From the NCBI GenBank assembly GCA_963921795.1, contig OY997640.1, forward strand, positions 11,279,023 through 11,343,022: a stretch of DNA of 64,000 nucleotides, in the 5' to 3' direction. The stretch's first letter is position 1. Every line of letters starts with the position of its first letter. Below the pieces are notes generated by a model. That model was not told the DNA's origin. It saw only the letters and a list, made by a program, of their open reading frames with translations, and ran no database searches. The stretch comes from Nannobrachium achirus (taxonomy: Eukaryota > Chordata > Actinopteri > Myctophiformes > Myctophidae). Shown here piece by piece: positions 1 through 11,829 of the stretch. A program made the translations under genes and the position numbers.

Positions 1-650
1 CTGCAGAAAGAAGCATGCCTCCAATATTATGTTCATGTTATTTTTATTTATTTATTATTAGACAGACCTGCATCATCCATCTACCATACGCTGCACAGAC
101 GACCACAGGACACTACTAGTATGTCTATCTATATACGTCTCTGTATTGTAGAACAACTGTACTAGTAAGATGCCTCAGGGAGACAAGCGTCTGTTCATCG
201 CCCTAAAGGGTGAGGTCACGCCAAGTCTTGGCCATCTGGCCAGTGATGTATATTAGACCAGTTAGCCATAGACCTTACCCCTATACCCATATATGGAGTT
301 CCATGTACTGTACTGTATATGAGATATGCTGTGAGAGCCCAAACATGCTTATGCTTGTTCATTATGTAAAAGTCCTATGACGTCCATGACATCTGACATC
401 ATACTGTACAATCCCTTTTATGCCCATACATGGAGATCCCTGTCTGCAGAACCAGCCACACAGATATGGGCCGTCTTGGCCATCTGTCTTGGCCATATGG
501 ATTCTGTTAGTGTGGTATGTGGCCAATATGGCCTCCATATATGGGCATTCCCATATGAATCATGTCATGTTAGATATGGGCTTAATATTGATGACATCAG
601 GGAACTCCATATATGGGCATAAAAGGGATTCTGTAGAGTGTTAGAGCGTG
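1..650. repeat. Decayed CCATATATGG-type interspersed repeat
   Basis: This stretch holds no gene that I can support. From about 264 it carries spaced copies of the TATATGG/CCATATA motif separated by TGACATC-type words. Positions about 290-430 reappear inverted at 21160-21330, including the shared words for 'gagagcccaaacatgctt' and 'gacatctgacatcat'. It is therefore a fragment of the same satellite-bearing element family seen at 35-39 kb and 49-50 kb. The two overlapping open frames at 377-644 are translations of the repeat and have no recognisable domain. Confidence 0.6.
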
Positions 651-1206
651 ACTTAACAAAGTCATGGTCTTCTTTTAAATCACGTATGGAAATATACCTA
701 GTACCTAATGTTTCTTCTCAATGTAATTTATTCCCTTTCTTCCTGCTTCTATGTTTTTATTTGATTAATTTATTATTTTAAGTTCAAGTTCATGTATTGT
801 TTGTCCCGGAAGGGCGATTTGGTTGCAGCAATATATAAAAGCATACATCAGTCACAAAAAACACATAAAAACACAGGACACAGGAAAAAAAATAAAAATA
901 AAAAGAATAACAGGAAAGCAGTTCATGATCTCAGCTAGAATTAAAAAAAGGAAAAAAAGAAACCGAAAGTACCGGCATTGAAATTCGCATCACTTCATAC
1001 TTTAGAAACTTAATTAAGTCTCCCAAAGCAACAGATTACCTCCTCCTCATATCAGCATTTAAAGCCTGTATATTGAAGCAGGCACAAAGGAAAACTTATG
1101 CCTGTTTGTTGTGGCCACTGGAGCTTCCAGGCGAAGGCCAGAAGGAGGCAGCTTGTACTCAGAGCTGAGATGATGAGAGCTGTCCATACGAATGGACTTG
1201 GCTTTC

Positions 1207-1550
1207 TTAAAGGTGATACACCATGAAATTTCACTTTTCCTATTTTAAAACCTTTTTTTTGGGTTCCCACTAGCACCTTCTATCCTCACAAAGTCCCATT
1301 TCTGACCGTTGTGTCTTTCTCTGGTTTTGAGAAGGCGAAGGTTAAAAGTATCCCACAGGTTCTCAAAAAAAAAAGAAAAATCAGTTCAGGCCAAAGGTGG
1401 TACTGCAGCTGAAAATGCTCTGAGAGCCATTCAAAAATGAGAGAGGCTCTCTATTCAGGAGTGGTAATTTAGCCTCAAACCTTTTGAAAAACGTTTTTGG
1501 GACATAAAAAATATGACATAAATACTTTTTAAATGTGTATCACCTTTAAG
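1207..1550. mobile_element. MITE, family A (TTAA-flanked, GGTGATACACC ends)
   Basis: The two ends are a perfect 16-bp inverted repeat, CTTAAAGGTGATACAC. TTAA sits at both borders, as expected for a TTAA-targeting transposase such as piggyBac. The element is only about 340 bp and carries no transposase. Its interior (the 'gagagaggctctctattcagg' region) matches 31850-31990 in opposite orientation, so both belong to one family. The 81-codon open frame across it is not a gene. Confidence 0.8.
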
Positions 1551-2192
1551 CACCTGTTTTTGGAAGACGTGATCCAGGCTACTGAAGTTTACTCCAGCTA
1601 TCTTTGAGGCCGTTCTTCCAATTCTTCCAAGGTGTTTATTGTCTTTTACGTTCAGGTTTCCAAACCAAAAAATGATGGAGAAGGAGATCAATAAAATCAC
1701 TGTAAAACAGTTTCATTAAAGATTTGTCAACGTGAAATGTGGCAAGCCTCCTTAACTCTTTCTGTGCCACTTGGGGGCGCCAAAGTCAAAGTCTGTTGAG
1801 TGGCCAGGCTTTACTCCATAGGCGAGCGCTAGCCTGCAACAGACAGGGAGCCATGTTGCAGTGCATGTGATGAAAAGGACCCGGATGAAAATGGCTTCAG
1901 ATAGCTATAGGCTGATAGCTCATTTAGAAGATAGATATTCGGTGATTTAAGCCGTAAATAAAACGTTCACGCTAAGATTAGAACACAGTTCAGAGAAAAT
2001 GCTCTCTAAAGATGTGACTCTGTATTGGATTCGGCGGCGCGATGCGGCGGCGTTACCCGCCTAGATTGAAAATTTAGAGCCAGGCTTCGGTGCGGCCTCA
2101 GATTATTTTATTCATTTTATTTAAAAAGCAGAACTAGTTCGGGATAGGCCAAACAGAATAGACCCATAGCCTCAGACAGGGCGAATCCCAGG

Positions 2193-2480
2193 ATGGGATA
2201 TCCCTATGGAACAAGGGCAGATACTAGACTTTTGAGGATTCAGGCTGGGGCTGCGACTCTCTCTGCCATACTCACCCCCTTTGACCTCCTCCTACGGGGA
2301 AGCCCGGATCCGGGTCACGGCACCAATGTAACAGAGGTGATCCAAACCTCCCCACCCGGCTTCGAACCCAGGTCTCCCACCCGAAGGTCCAATATCTTAA
2401 CCATTACTCCAAAGGGATATCCCTATGGAATGAGGGCAGATACTAGACTTTTGAGGCTTCAGGCTATGTGGCTGCGACTC
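2193..2480 (-). repeat. tRNA-derived SINE-like sequence with partial duplication
   Basis: On the minus strand a Pol III-type A box (TGGTTAAGATATTGG, 2389-2403) is followed 20 bp later by a B box (GGTTCGAAGCC, 2358-2368, one base from consensus). This is the usual arrangement of a tRNA-derived SINE head. A block beginning GGATATCCCTATGGAA occurs at 2198 and again at about 2416, giving a direct repeat of about 220 bp. No poly(A) or LINE-like tail was identified, so the 3' limit is uncertain. Confidence 0.6.
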
Positions 2481-2685
2481 TCTCCGCCACACATGCATGG
2501 TGTGGGAAGTAGATCTCCTGGTGAAACACATATGAACATGCAAACTCCACACAGAAAGGCCTTACTTGCGTTTGAACCAAGAACCTTGCTGTGAGGCAAC
2601 AGGTAACAACTATGCCCCCCCCCCCTCCCCCACCTTCTCAGAAACTGTGATTCTGATGAGAAATGTAATGCGATGCAAGAGTGAT

Positions 2686-2850
2686 GTCCATACTGTCACC
2701 GACCACCAAACATTTCGTGGCAGAGTTCCGACTTTCCGACGTGCAGAACTCTAATTCGGGTAATGCTTTTCAGAAGATACGAGTGATGTAATTTTGTAGT
2801 TGAACCGGACCTTTCCGACGAAAGGTTCGGTGGTCGGAGACAGTATGGAC
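2686..2850. mobile_element. Short foldback MITE
   Basis: The ends form an imperfect inverted repeat of about 30 bp: GTCCATACTGTCACCGACCACC at the left, and its near-complement ending in GGTCGGAGACAGTATGGAC at the right. The interior ('gcttttcagaag') is shared with 51380-51465. It is 165 bp with no coding capacity. Confidence 0.7.
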
Positions 2851-5640
2851 AGGCCTTTAACACTTTGCTAGCCGAAATAGAATGGTTGTTGATAGATTAG
2901 CCGTGAAATTTCTATTATTGTATTATGATCTGAGACATAATATTATGTTTATAAACATGAGCCCGCCACCCCTCCTTCTTGGACCACGCCGTTGTTTTTT
3001 CTTTTTTTTTCAATCCCCAGGTCGTTAGCTCACCGTGATTATCTGGATCTCCATTGGGATAGAGTGGCAGTTTTGGCCGAGGCATCTTCTCCCTGTGCGT
3101 TTCGCATGCGCGATCCGTGCGCATATAATCCAAGCATATAATCCAAGAATGACTGAACAGTCGATGTGACCATTTTGGCTAGCTTAGCCCTTAGCACTCC
3201 AGCTATGCTAATGTTATCGTCTAAACAGTAAACGGACGGCTGCTGGGAAGCCTCTGGAAGGAATGGACCTGACGTCACTTCTGCTTCATGTCAGACGAGC
3301 CATGCGCTATCGATGGACGAGTGGTGACTAGGGTTAGACGATCGCCGATTTTCAGATAAAAATCCTTTATTTTGTTTTTAATGACCCAGTACGGTAAAAG
3401 ACGGCGCGGCTGAGACTCCTTGCTCAGATGTCCGGTATATTCCGGTTTTAATATTATTAAGGGGCTCCCCGTGGCTTGCAAAGTGTAAAGTTAAGGCATA
3501 AGAGCTGGAACTTAAGACAATCAAAACAGAGCCCTGAGGGTCATGGTACCAGAAGAAAGAGCAGCCAGTCACAAATATAAGCTGGCTATGATGTGTCTGG
3601 CACCGTTGTGTGTTGTACTGTTCATTACAGCCATTAGAATCTCTACACATTGTGAGTATTTGACCACATGCTGTAAGCCCTATTTTATATGCTTTGTCAT
3701 ACAACAAAATAGCCAATCTACGAGCTCACAATGCTTTGTAATGTAGCACATTGTGAGCATCTTCTCGGTATCAGCCAGTGTCACAATGCACCAGACTAGT
3801 ATTATTATTTTCGGAATGTCACTTACGCCCTAAACGTTAAGCAAAAAGCAATAAAATGTTGGAGCGCAAAGGGCCTAAGTGACATTAGTTTTGTATTTTT
3901 TGTAATAGTTTTGTACTCTTTTACGTAGGCCTAGGCTATATAACTATTAAAATATGCCCCACATGCCATTCCATGCCATTCCTGAAGGCAGCATTCAAGA
4001 GAATTGCCTTGTCCAAACTCTCCTGAACTTGAATGCAGCATCTCATGTTGAACGAATAGCCCTCTCTGTGTAGTATAGAGCTGCCAATATTCCTCAGAAA
4101 TTAAATTTGAATATTGGTCTTAGAAATTGGCTCGAATATCGACTATATTCGAATATTAATTTGAATATTTTTACAAGGACAATACCAAAATGTATTTATC
4201 AAGTTGTAAAAACACGCGCGCACGCACGCACGCACGCACACACGCACACAGCTTTATAGCCAGGGATGGATTACCCAACGGGCACAATGGGCCCAGGCGC
4301 CCCTGAGCTATTTTATTCGTTTATGTCAATAAAATAACCCAAAATATTACTAAAACACCATGATACATGTTATACTGTAAGTGTTTAGCTCCTCAGTTTA
4401 TCTATAAGACTTCAGAGTGAGGGATCCAAAAAGCAAGTGCAAAACAACAACAACAACATTACATTTTCTAATGTCCACGCATTACAACAATGTAGTGGTA
4501 GTAGATAAACCGGGGTAGATAACATAACTGTTATGTTTTCTACCCTGATTAATCTAAATGGGCCCCCTCATTCATACCATAGCATCATATACTGTAACAC
4601 TTGACTGTATGGTCCTTTAAGTATGTGTTACCACCAGCCTTACCTGGCTGCCTGGGACAAGTGAGATTCTTTGCATAAACATAAAAAGCCCTATCAAATG
4701 TAAAGGGGACAAACTCTTGCAAGAAGCAGGGCCGTGGGAACTCATTTACAGCAGCAGGTGCTGGTCCCCAGGGACGAAAATTTCGTTTTTTAATCGATTT
4801 TTAAGATCTTTTATAATGGGTTTAATTTGGGTTTTTAAAAATATAAATAGGCCTAATTGCAGAATCGTCATGCAATGTAGCATCAAATAGCCTAACATAA
4901 CATAGGACTGGAGAAATACCCCCAGATAAGCATAGATGTATGTAGGCTATGCCAAGGCGATGATCTGAAACATATTATAGTAGGCTATATAATTTGCAAA
5001 TATACATATAGCACTAAATCCTCCGCCCTGCCAAAATATGTACATATAAATGAATAAATAAACAACAACTACAACAACAGGCAACGTTTTTTTAATGTTT
5101 GATTTGTTCCTTTCTTTTTTAAATAAAAAATGAACACTTCCCCACCAGACCACTAGGGGGTGCTGGAGCACCTGCAGCACCTATAGTTCCCACGGCTATG
5201 GCAAGAAGTATAATGAATAATGTATTATTAAAATATAGATAATAATATATCTAAAATAAATAAGTCAGCACCCATTTTATATAAAGTATTGTTAGATTTT
5301 CTTATTTATGTTAGCTTTAGTAGCTAACATAAGCATGATGAAGAATGTTGTGTCACAGCATAGAATAACTTTGAACCTGGCACCACTGTTTTTAGGGCAG
5401 AGGAGAGGGAAAATAAACCCATCCAAAATGTTTTCAAGAATAGCTACTATGCTACACAATATTGTGTGTTATAGTTACGGTATAACTATTCTATACATTT
5501 CAGGGGCTCTTTTTTGGGACTTGTGCGGTCGTAAGAAGGGGGGCCCTTTGCATTTTGGGGCCCAGGGGCCCATTTTTTTTCATAGTCCGTCTATGTTTAT
5601 AGCTACAGTCTGAACACAGCTTTACTGTGTAGAAATCAAG
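2851..5640. other. Gene-free intergenic stretch
   Basis: I see no supported gene here. A C/G-A microsatellite (CACG/CACA units) lies at about 4213-4250. Isolated relatives of the AGCNGATC hairpin family occur near 3700-3760, where GAGCTCACAATG faces CATTGTGAGC. Open frames up to 112 codons (3378-3716 minus) have low-complexity composition and no recognisable domain. Confidence 0.5.
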
Positions 5641-5644
5641 CATC

Positions 5645-5718
5645 GAAAATAGCCGACCTCCAAGCTCACAACGCATCCCAGCGTGACGCGTTGTGAGGTT
5701 GGAGGTCTGCTATTTTTT
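5645..5718. repeat. Recurrent hairpin family, copy 1
   Basis: The left arm AATAGCCGACCTCCAAGCTC continues as ACAACGC. The right arm, read in reverse complement, is AATAGCAGACCTCCAACCTC continuing as ACAACGC. Both arms share the private variant ACCTCCAA where other copies have ATCTACAA. The loop is about 14 nt. Confidence 0.8.
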
Positions 5719-5739
5719 TTTATATTTTCACCAAAAGGC

Positions 5740-6260
5740 CCTTTTAGAAATGTCATCCCCTGCCTCTCTGACACTGCACATCCCTAGCGCCACCATGAGG
5801 CCGATGTTTGCAAAACACATTTCTGTAGATTACAGATTTTGTCCACAAATCATGCAAATCAATAGACAGTATCTTCATGTGATCAACGTGGATCTGTCCG
5901 ATTTTCCATATTCCATCCTGATTGCTCCGTTTTGAACAAAATGCCAATCATGAACACAGCGTGCTATCTTGATGAAATTGGGCACGCACGTTCCCACTAG
6001 GCAGAGGAAGAAATGTCACTTCAAATTTCTCAAATCAGCCTCCTCAAGGTGGCGGCGTGGCGCTATAACAGGCCAATTAGTGTTTTTACCTTTAACTCCA
6101 CCGATCAGTGGAAATCTTTGTATGGGCACTCCCTAGAGGCTAAGGAAAACCCTTTGCCCAGCATTTTTCACGTTTGCCTTTTATAGCGCCACCAGGAGAC
6201 CAACTTATGTAAAACACATTCTTTGCTATTATCACTGTGCAGTGAGCACTGGACCTCAGC
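5740..6260. repeat. Fragment of the GCGCCACC interspersed repeat family
   Basis: This shares phrases with the 15-18.5 kb array: 'tagcgccaccatgaggccga', 'aaaacacatttctgtagatt', 'catattccatcctgattg' and 'cactccctagaggctaagga'. It is a diverged, non-coding dispersed copy. Confidence 0.75.
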
Positions 6261-6344
6261 TGCAACGAAATCCTGTTAAAATAATGGTGTATTATATTAC
6301 TGTTGTGCTTCGCATTTAATTTGGGCATGCTTGTTTTGGCACTT

Positions 6345-6479
6345 TACTACCTGAAGGTCGTAGACAACAACTGGGCAGACACCCACCTGGCCTTCTTCAA
6401 TGAAGCTGTGATAGGAAAACACATGATCATAGTCATACCAAAGACTCTGAAAAATGGGATCCAGTGCCTCCCTGCTTGA
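6345..6479 (+). pseudogene. Possible unrecognised coding fragment
   Basis: On the plus strand one frame is open and has protein-like composition, reading YYLKVVDNNWADTHLAFF, continuing about 25 residues and ending IQCLPA before TGA. The minus strand is also open over the same bases, with plausible AG and GT borders (about 6353-6448), so even the coding strand is unsure. I do not recognise the family. It may be an exon relic, a retrotransposon piece or chance. Confidence 0.2.
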
Positions 6480-7170
6480 CATTCAGCATCAAGGGTTGGA
6501 TTGGTTGGATTGCAACACGCTAGCGTTATGTCCAGGGGCTCGCTGCCAAGCTGCCAGAGGTAAATGTATTCATTTTTGAATCAGCACAGCTGCTCTTGTC
6601 CCCTTATAGTGCCACCCATTTTAAACCCATCTTCATATATTTTTCCTCACTAATGCTCATTAGATGGCAACATTTTTGTCACTGTGTCTCAGAGGAGTAC
6701 TGTAACATTACTGCACAGTACAGGAGTACTGTAACTGTTACAGTTCAGAAACCTGCCTACCAGTGACATAATCAGTAAGCAAGTTAGGCCATTTCAAACA
6801 AGATTTAAACTTGTATTAATGCGAGAACAATGCCTTCTATTAAAACATGCACATTTTTCTGAATTGTTCACAGCTGAGACATAGAACCTGTAGAAATGTT
6901 GCCATAATTTATGATGAGTTTTTTTTCTCCTTTTTTTTCTTTTTTTTTAACTTAAACAGACAAAAATGTAGCTTGTGGTTTCATTCTCTCCCTCTGCACT
7001 CTTTTTCAACCTTACCAGTACTATTGTTTGTGTGCACCTGTTGTAAAGAGTATCAAGTAGTGTATTTTCCATAACATGACTTCCAATTTTTCACAATTTC
7101 TTGTTATTTATAGAAAATGGCACAATTGTCTTTATTTTACAACCATAACACAACTAGTAGGTTGTAGTCT

Positions 7171-7571
7171 CAGGGGTTAAAGCAAAAAATAATCCCAAGA
7201 CGGAAATTTATTTTTGCACTGGACCTTGACTTGGTGTGAATGGTGTCAAGTTACAGCAGCTGCATGGGCAGCGGCAGCGGCCAGCCTGTTGCACATCTGA
7301 GCAGCGCATCTTCACACATAGTCACATAGATGTTTTAAAATAATTCACTGGGGAGGGATGCATTGTAATTTGGAGATCACTTGACTTGACTAGAAAGTAT
7401 TATTCTTACGATTTCAGTCATGTTATTAACATGTTATTAACATCGCGGCCATGGCTACACCCCCCACTCCCTTTATTATTTTTTTAGCAAATCTCCATTG
7501 ATCTCATAAATAGCCCCTAGGGACTCCTCAGGACGGAAATCCGTCCCCAGGATGGAGAACTTTAACCCCTG
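7171..7571. mobile_element. MITE with CAGGGGTTAAAG ends
   Basis: Perfect 12-bp terminal inverted repeats (CAGGGGTTAAAG and CTTTAACCCCTG) bound a 401-bp element with no coding capacity. CAGGGG-type ends are typical of hAT-like MITEs. A clean target duplication could not be read at the borders. Confidence 0.7.
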
Positions 7572-9208
7572 TAGTGCTTGTTTAAATGCCTTTACTTAAA
7601 ATTTAATTTGTACAATATTCATATACACCCTTTGTCTTTTTAAGGGTGTACCGATACGACGATACCAGACATTGAATAGGAGGAGAGTGAATACGTGACT
7701 GAACCAAGTCCTGGGGTCAATGTCCCTGTAATGTACAGTCCTCTTTCAGATCCTGAAATGTTGGAACTACAAGAAGACATCAATCCATAGATTCATAGAT
7801 TCAGACTGTTTTGAGGTGGACATATGTCAACACGGTCCGATATGTTGAGCACTTACTTGAGGAAACATCGTAATGAGAAGTCGTGTGTCAAATATGAGCT
7901 TTTAGTTTTAGAAAAGCCTCCAAATAAAATAAAATTGTCTAGAGCAATGTACTGCTTTGTTGTTTAAGGGACTAGTCATTGTGAAGGTTTAAAGGTGCTA
8001 TGACAGACTTTGGAAAAACTGATGTATTAAACACACTAGTCTGTGTGACCTCCGCCATCCAGGTTTCCACACAAACCTTTATTGAAAATATTTACTCTAC
8101 ACCTAATTGCAGTTCAAAGCCAAACTGCATTTTTAAAGTTGACTGCTCCAAAAGGTTCAAGGTTGTACTTAGCTTGTGTTCAGGATACATAAAGAGTTGA
8201 GAGAAATGACTGCAGAGCAGAAAGCCTGCAACACTCCAGATTAATAAGTCTTTACAATGACATTAAAGTGAGGAAATAGTCAGCACACAGTGAATGTCCT
8301 TTTCACATCGTTTATTTATGTTTTACATGTTTTTTAAAACAAGACATACCATACACTAGGGCCAAAAAGTCGACTTCAGTACACAAGTCGACTCCCACCA
8401 GGGAATGTAAAAAAAACAATTTAGTTACGGCCGATTTGACTGTAGCACCAGTGTAACACAGTCCGACGGGAAATCGGTATAACCGAACATTGGTTCCGGC
8501 CGTTTAAATGTTATCTTAAAACGTTTATACACTTCCCGTGCTTCCCTGACGAACTATAAGTACTCCAAAAACTCAGAAAAATCACACGAAACCAGCGGTG
8601 CCATCCATTTGGCGATTGCTATCCTTGATCGCGATCGCCAGGGCTCTGAAGTGTGTAGCATGCTAGCTAAATGGCCTGGCCAAAATGTAAACAACAAGGC
8701 CCAAACCAAAAAAAAGATGGACGTCTTCTTCCTTCTTCTGTTAGTTGATCAGATAGTAGGAGACCACCACCTGGTGGTTTTCACAGGCCATTGCACTCCA
8801 GATTACACACAGGCCCAGAGACAGCATTCACATATGATGATCAAGACATCTTACACATGTTCTATTGAAGCCCAAATCTAATGATAGGATATATATATAT
8901 AAATATACATGTTTTCCTTTGTAAGAGGGGTAGTGTGGCTTTCGATAGAAGCATAGATTTATATATGTAATTTAAGTACAAAATATGATTTTGGCCCCCA
9001 TAAAAAGGCAAAATTAAACAAAATGGCTGGCACCAGTTTTGTAGATTTTTAATCAAGGATGGCATTCAGTGAGTTAACGTGGGTGTGTGTGCGTAATTGT
9101 GTGTGTTTGTATATTGTAGTGGTGGCTGCATGTGTACAGTAGCCTATGCGTGTGTCCACTAAACACAGACAGAGCTGTATGTGTTGCTCAAATTAACTTT
9201 ACCTAAAT

Positions 9209-9500
9209 CAGGGTTTCCTGCAGGAAAAAGTCTTGACCAGGGGGGATGTCATGGCGCACGCGCCATGACTTGTAATATTGTAATTTGTAATATTAATATT
9301 AATTCTTAATTTTGCCCTATAAAAAACACATAAATGTGCCCATGATGACGGAAAACACAACTAAATTAATTCCCTTATTTTAGACTAATTCTTATTTTTG
9401 CCCTCAACATAAAAGGAGGTTGACTCTTGTCTCTTGGCCAGGGGGGACAGATTTTAGGCCAGGGGGCCCCCCTGGCCAATAAAGTGCTGCAGGAAACCCT
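9209..9500. mobile_element. MITE with AGGGTTTCCTGCAG ends
   Basis: AGGGTTTCCTGCAG at the left and CTGCAGGAAACCCT at the right form perfect 14-bp inverted ends around about 290 bp. An internal palindrome GTCATGGCGC-AC-GCGCCATGAC lies at 9248-9269. There is no coding capacity; a hAT-like non-autonomous element is the likeliest type. Confidence 0.75.
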
Positions 9501-9561
9501 ATGTTGTAAACTGAAGGCAAGATGCAATATAATCCTCCTCTCCTTTCCTCCTCTCCCTCTC

Positions 9562-9792
9562 AGCTGCGTCTCAAGTCCTTAAATCAATCCTAGTTCCTAT
9601 TTCCTTGCTTATGTTAGTCCCTCCCATTGAGGAAATAGAGAAGAGGAGACGTCCCATTTCTGATGACATCACAGGTGATAGGGCCAACTCCCTTGCAGGG
9701 GCGTTCTATTGTTAGTGGGCAGGACTAACATGCAAGGAAATAGGAAAGAAGTGTAGGAAATAGGATCTAATTTAAGGACTTGAGACGCAGCT
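9562..9792. mobile_element. Foldback MITE, AGCTGCGTCTCAAG ends
   Basis: AGCTGCGTCTCAAGTCCTTAA at the left faces its complement ending in GAGACGCAGCT at the right. The inverted arms continue imperfectly through 'tcctatttccttg' and 'caaggaaatagga'. The element is about 231 bp, non-coding, and likely to form a long hairpin. Confidence 0.75.
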
Positions 9793-10199
9793 TCTGACCG
9801 TCAGATCAGCGCAATTTTCTTCTCTCTTCCTCACTGTTGCATAATCCGGCCTATATAATCTCATTTATCTCACTAGCGCCCCCACCACAAACAGTGCAGG
9901 CGGCTGAGGGTATTGCAATGGAATAAATCGTCGGACCATCTAGGATCACTCGTTGGAAAGCGTAGGATGAGCCAAGACCACCCACATCTCTACAAGCAGC
10001 TCAGGGTAAGAAAAATAGCAAAAAAAAAAACATTGTATTGGATTGAAATAAAGCCGAACTTGTCCGGGATAGGCACAAAAAAGGGTTAACAGAGTGTAAT
10101 ACGAGAGCGAGGTGCGACTTGCCAGGCAGCATTAACTAAGAGTCAACAGTGTACAGCTGTGTGGCCCAGCGGCTCCCTGCTCTCCCTCACCTGCAGCAG

Positions 10200-10202
<3 letters not shown>

Positions 10203-10291
<89 letters not shown>
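10203..10291. repeat. (GA)n microsatellite
   Basis: About 44 uninterrupted GA units. The arginine/glutamate open frame across it is an artefact of the repeat. Confidence 0.97.
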
Positions 10292-10295
<4 letters not shown>

Positions 10296-10319
10296 CCAAA
10301 GATTACCACAGGGATAAGT

Positions 10320-10570
10320 TACAGACAGTTACAGTGTGGTCATCAGCCGAAAGAGGAACTTCTTATTGAATGCAAGATTAGAAATCCTAATACTTACCAT
10401 AGGTCCACAAAGCACCAGTCTCTCTGTTGTTGCCATCAGGGCCAGGGGCTCCCTGTCCCTATACAAAGGAAGACAGGCAAACAATGACTTACAGTGCCTT
10501 GCGAAGCGTTAGGGAGAACCCATTCACTTTTTTTCACATTTTATGTTACAGCCTTATTCAAAATGTTATG

Positions 10571-10618
<48 letters not shown>

Positions 10619-10835
10619 TCGATTTTCAGCACTATACCCCATAATGATAAAACTTTTTTTAGATGTTTTGCAATGTACACACTCCACACAGTCAAGTCAT
10701 GTGAGGAGGAGTCATAATAGGAAAAAAGAAAAGCCATGTGTCAAATATGCGACCAGCACATGGCATTCCACGGTGGCACAACTAATCTGAGTGCTCATTT
10801 AATATATGTAAGTATGAACGCTAATTAGAAGTATC
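10320..10835. repeat. Duplicated segment with collagen-like exon and MITE (copy 1)
   Basis: This block is repeated at 13470-13945 with high identity, running from 'catcagcc(g/a)aaagaggaacttct' to 'gctcatttaatatatgtaa'. It contains the exon relic at 10398-10458, then a segment starting CAGTGCCTTGCGAA at about 10490 that resembles Tc1/mariner-type non-autonomous ends in fish, with a (TA)n run at 10574-10617. The block is therefore a segmental duplication carrying both an exon and a nested element. Confidence 0.75.
10398..10458 (-). pseudogene. Collagen-like exon relic, copy 1
   Basis: On the minus strand an acceptor TATAG and a donor GTAAGT bound 61 bp. In the first frame it reads GQGAPGPDGNNRETGALWTY, which keeps Gly-Ala-Pro and Gly-Pro-Asp collagen triplets and then loses the Gly-X-Y register. 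A frame two bases on is also open. Compared with the copy at 13533-13590 it has one extra AAC/ACA triplet. A length of 61 bp, not a multiple of nine, argues that it no longer encodes collagen triple helix. Confidence 0.5.
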
Positions 10836-10884
10836 GCCGGCCGGGTGCAGGCTGCTGCGCACAGATTAAAACCTGTTAACAGTC

Positions 10885-10919
10885 GTGGAACCTCTCTTGC
10901 CCTGAGGGCCGGAGTGTCC
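10885..10919 (-). pseudogene. 81-bp collagen exon, truncated copy 1
   Basis: Only the first 35 bp of the 81-bp exon remain (GHSGPQGKRGST frame). The rest is replaced by a sequence shared with the copy at 14864-14898, 'cagattaaaacctgttaac', and upstream of that by 'gccggccgggtgcaggctgc'. Read on the minus strand the fused frame soon hits a stop. The acceptor CAG is intact but the original donor is gone. Confidence 0.75.
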
Positions 10920-11748
10920 CTGGGCAAGGCAATAGAGAGGTGTTTGTTATCTTCATATGAAAACAAAGACCTTTTTGCTTTACATTGTCATGTAACACAA
11001 TGCATAAATAAATGAATATGTTTAGAACAGGGGTCTTCAACGTTTTCAGGCCAAGGACCCCTGAGCTGAGAATGTATTTTGGATTCATGTCAATTTGAGT
11101 TTTCAGATATTTAACTACTTGAACCGTGGGGCCGTGGACCGTATGTTGACAAACAATCACTGTGTACACAAGCGCGTGTGTCGCTTACCTTAGCATTTTA
11201 AAGCAACGTGTCTTGTGTTTAAAAAGGCACAAATCATTCAATTGTAGCATTGAAACTCACAACGCTTAAAAAATTATAAAACATTCAGTAATTGGGTCTT
11301 ATGATCAAAAATAAGAACATTATAATGGTGTGTAAAATATAAGATCTAAAATTAGTCACGGACACATTTGTCTGTGTATGGATGGACATATTGATGACCT
11401 CTGGATCAAAGTGATAGGCATGACCACCATGTCATCATGTAAAATTTGCTCCTTGTTTTATTTCAAGAATTGCTTTTAACACATTTAAATGCAATGCATA
11501 TAGAGAGAGTATGAGAGAGAGACAAAGAGGGAGTAGAGAAGGAAGGAGAGCAGGTGTGTAAAAGAGCTTGAACTTTCACCAGATGTGTTCTCCCTCCTTG
11601 CATCTACAAATATCATATATGACGATTACAGTCATATATGATAGTCATTTAAGCATTAATTGGGTATGGGCATAATAAGCTTCGGCTTCAGCCCAAACCT
11701 TTTCGGTCAATAGTTGGATCGGATCGGGGTGAACGTGACACTACTTAC

Positions 11749-11829
11749 TTCAGATCCACGGAGTCCAGCAGGGCTGGTGGCACCGGGCTTGCCAGTGGAA
11801 CCTCTTTTGCCCTGAGGTCCGGAGTGTCC
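11749..11829 (-). CDS. 81-bp collagen Gly-X-Y exon, copy 2 (one Gly lost)
   Basis: The exon is bounded by acceptor GCCCAG and donor GTAAGT on the minus strand and is exactly 81 bp, in phase 0 at both ends. It encodes nine triplets: GHS GPQ GKR GST GKP GAT SPA GLR GSE. The seventh triplet starts with Ser (AGC) where copies at 12717 and 18925 have Gly (GGC). In a working collagen, Gly to Ser interrupts the triple helix, so this copy may be decaying. Phase-0 exons of 9n bp are typical of fibrillar-type collagen genes. I cannot name the gene. It may be a single duplicated exon rather than part of a complete locus. Confidence 0.6.

Noticed and set aside
2358..2403. A functional tRNA gene
   Set aside because: Boxes A and B are tRNA-like but the acceptor stem and anticodon arm cannot be folded; a SINE is the better reading.
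10149..10487. 112-codon frame with an Arg-Glu stretch
   Set aside because: Created by the (GA)n microsatellite running into the duplicated segment.
11749..11829. Alternative frame DTPDLRAKEVPLASPVPPAL in the 81-bp exon
   Set aside because: The frame with glycine at every third codon over nine triplets is far less likely by chance, and exon length and phase fit collagen.
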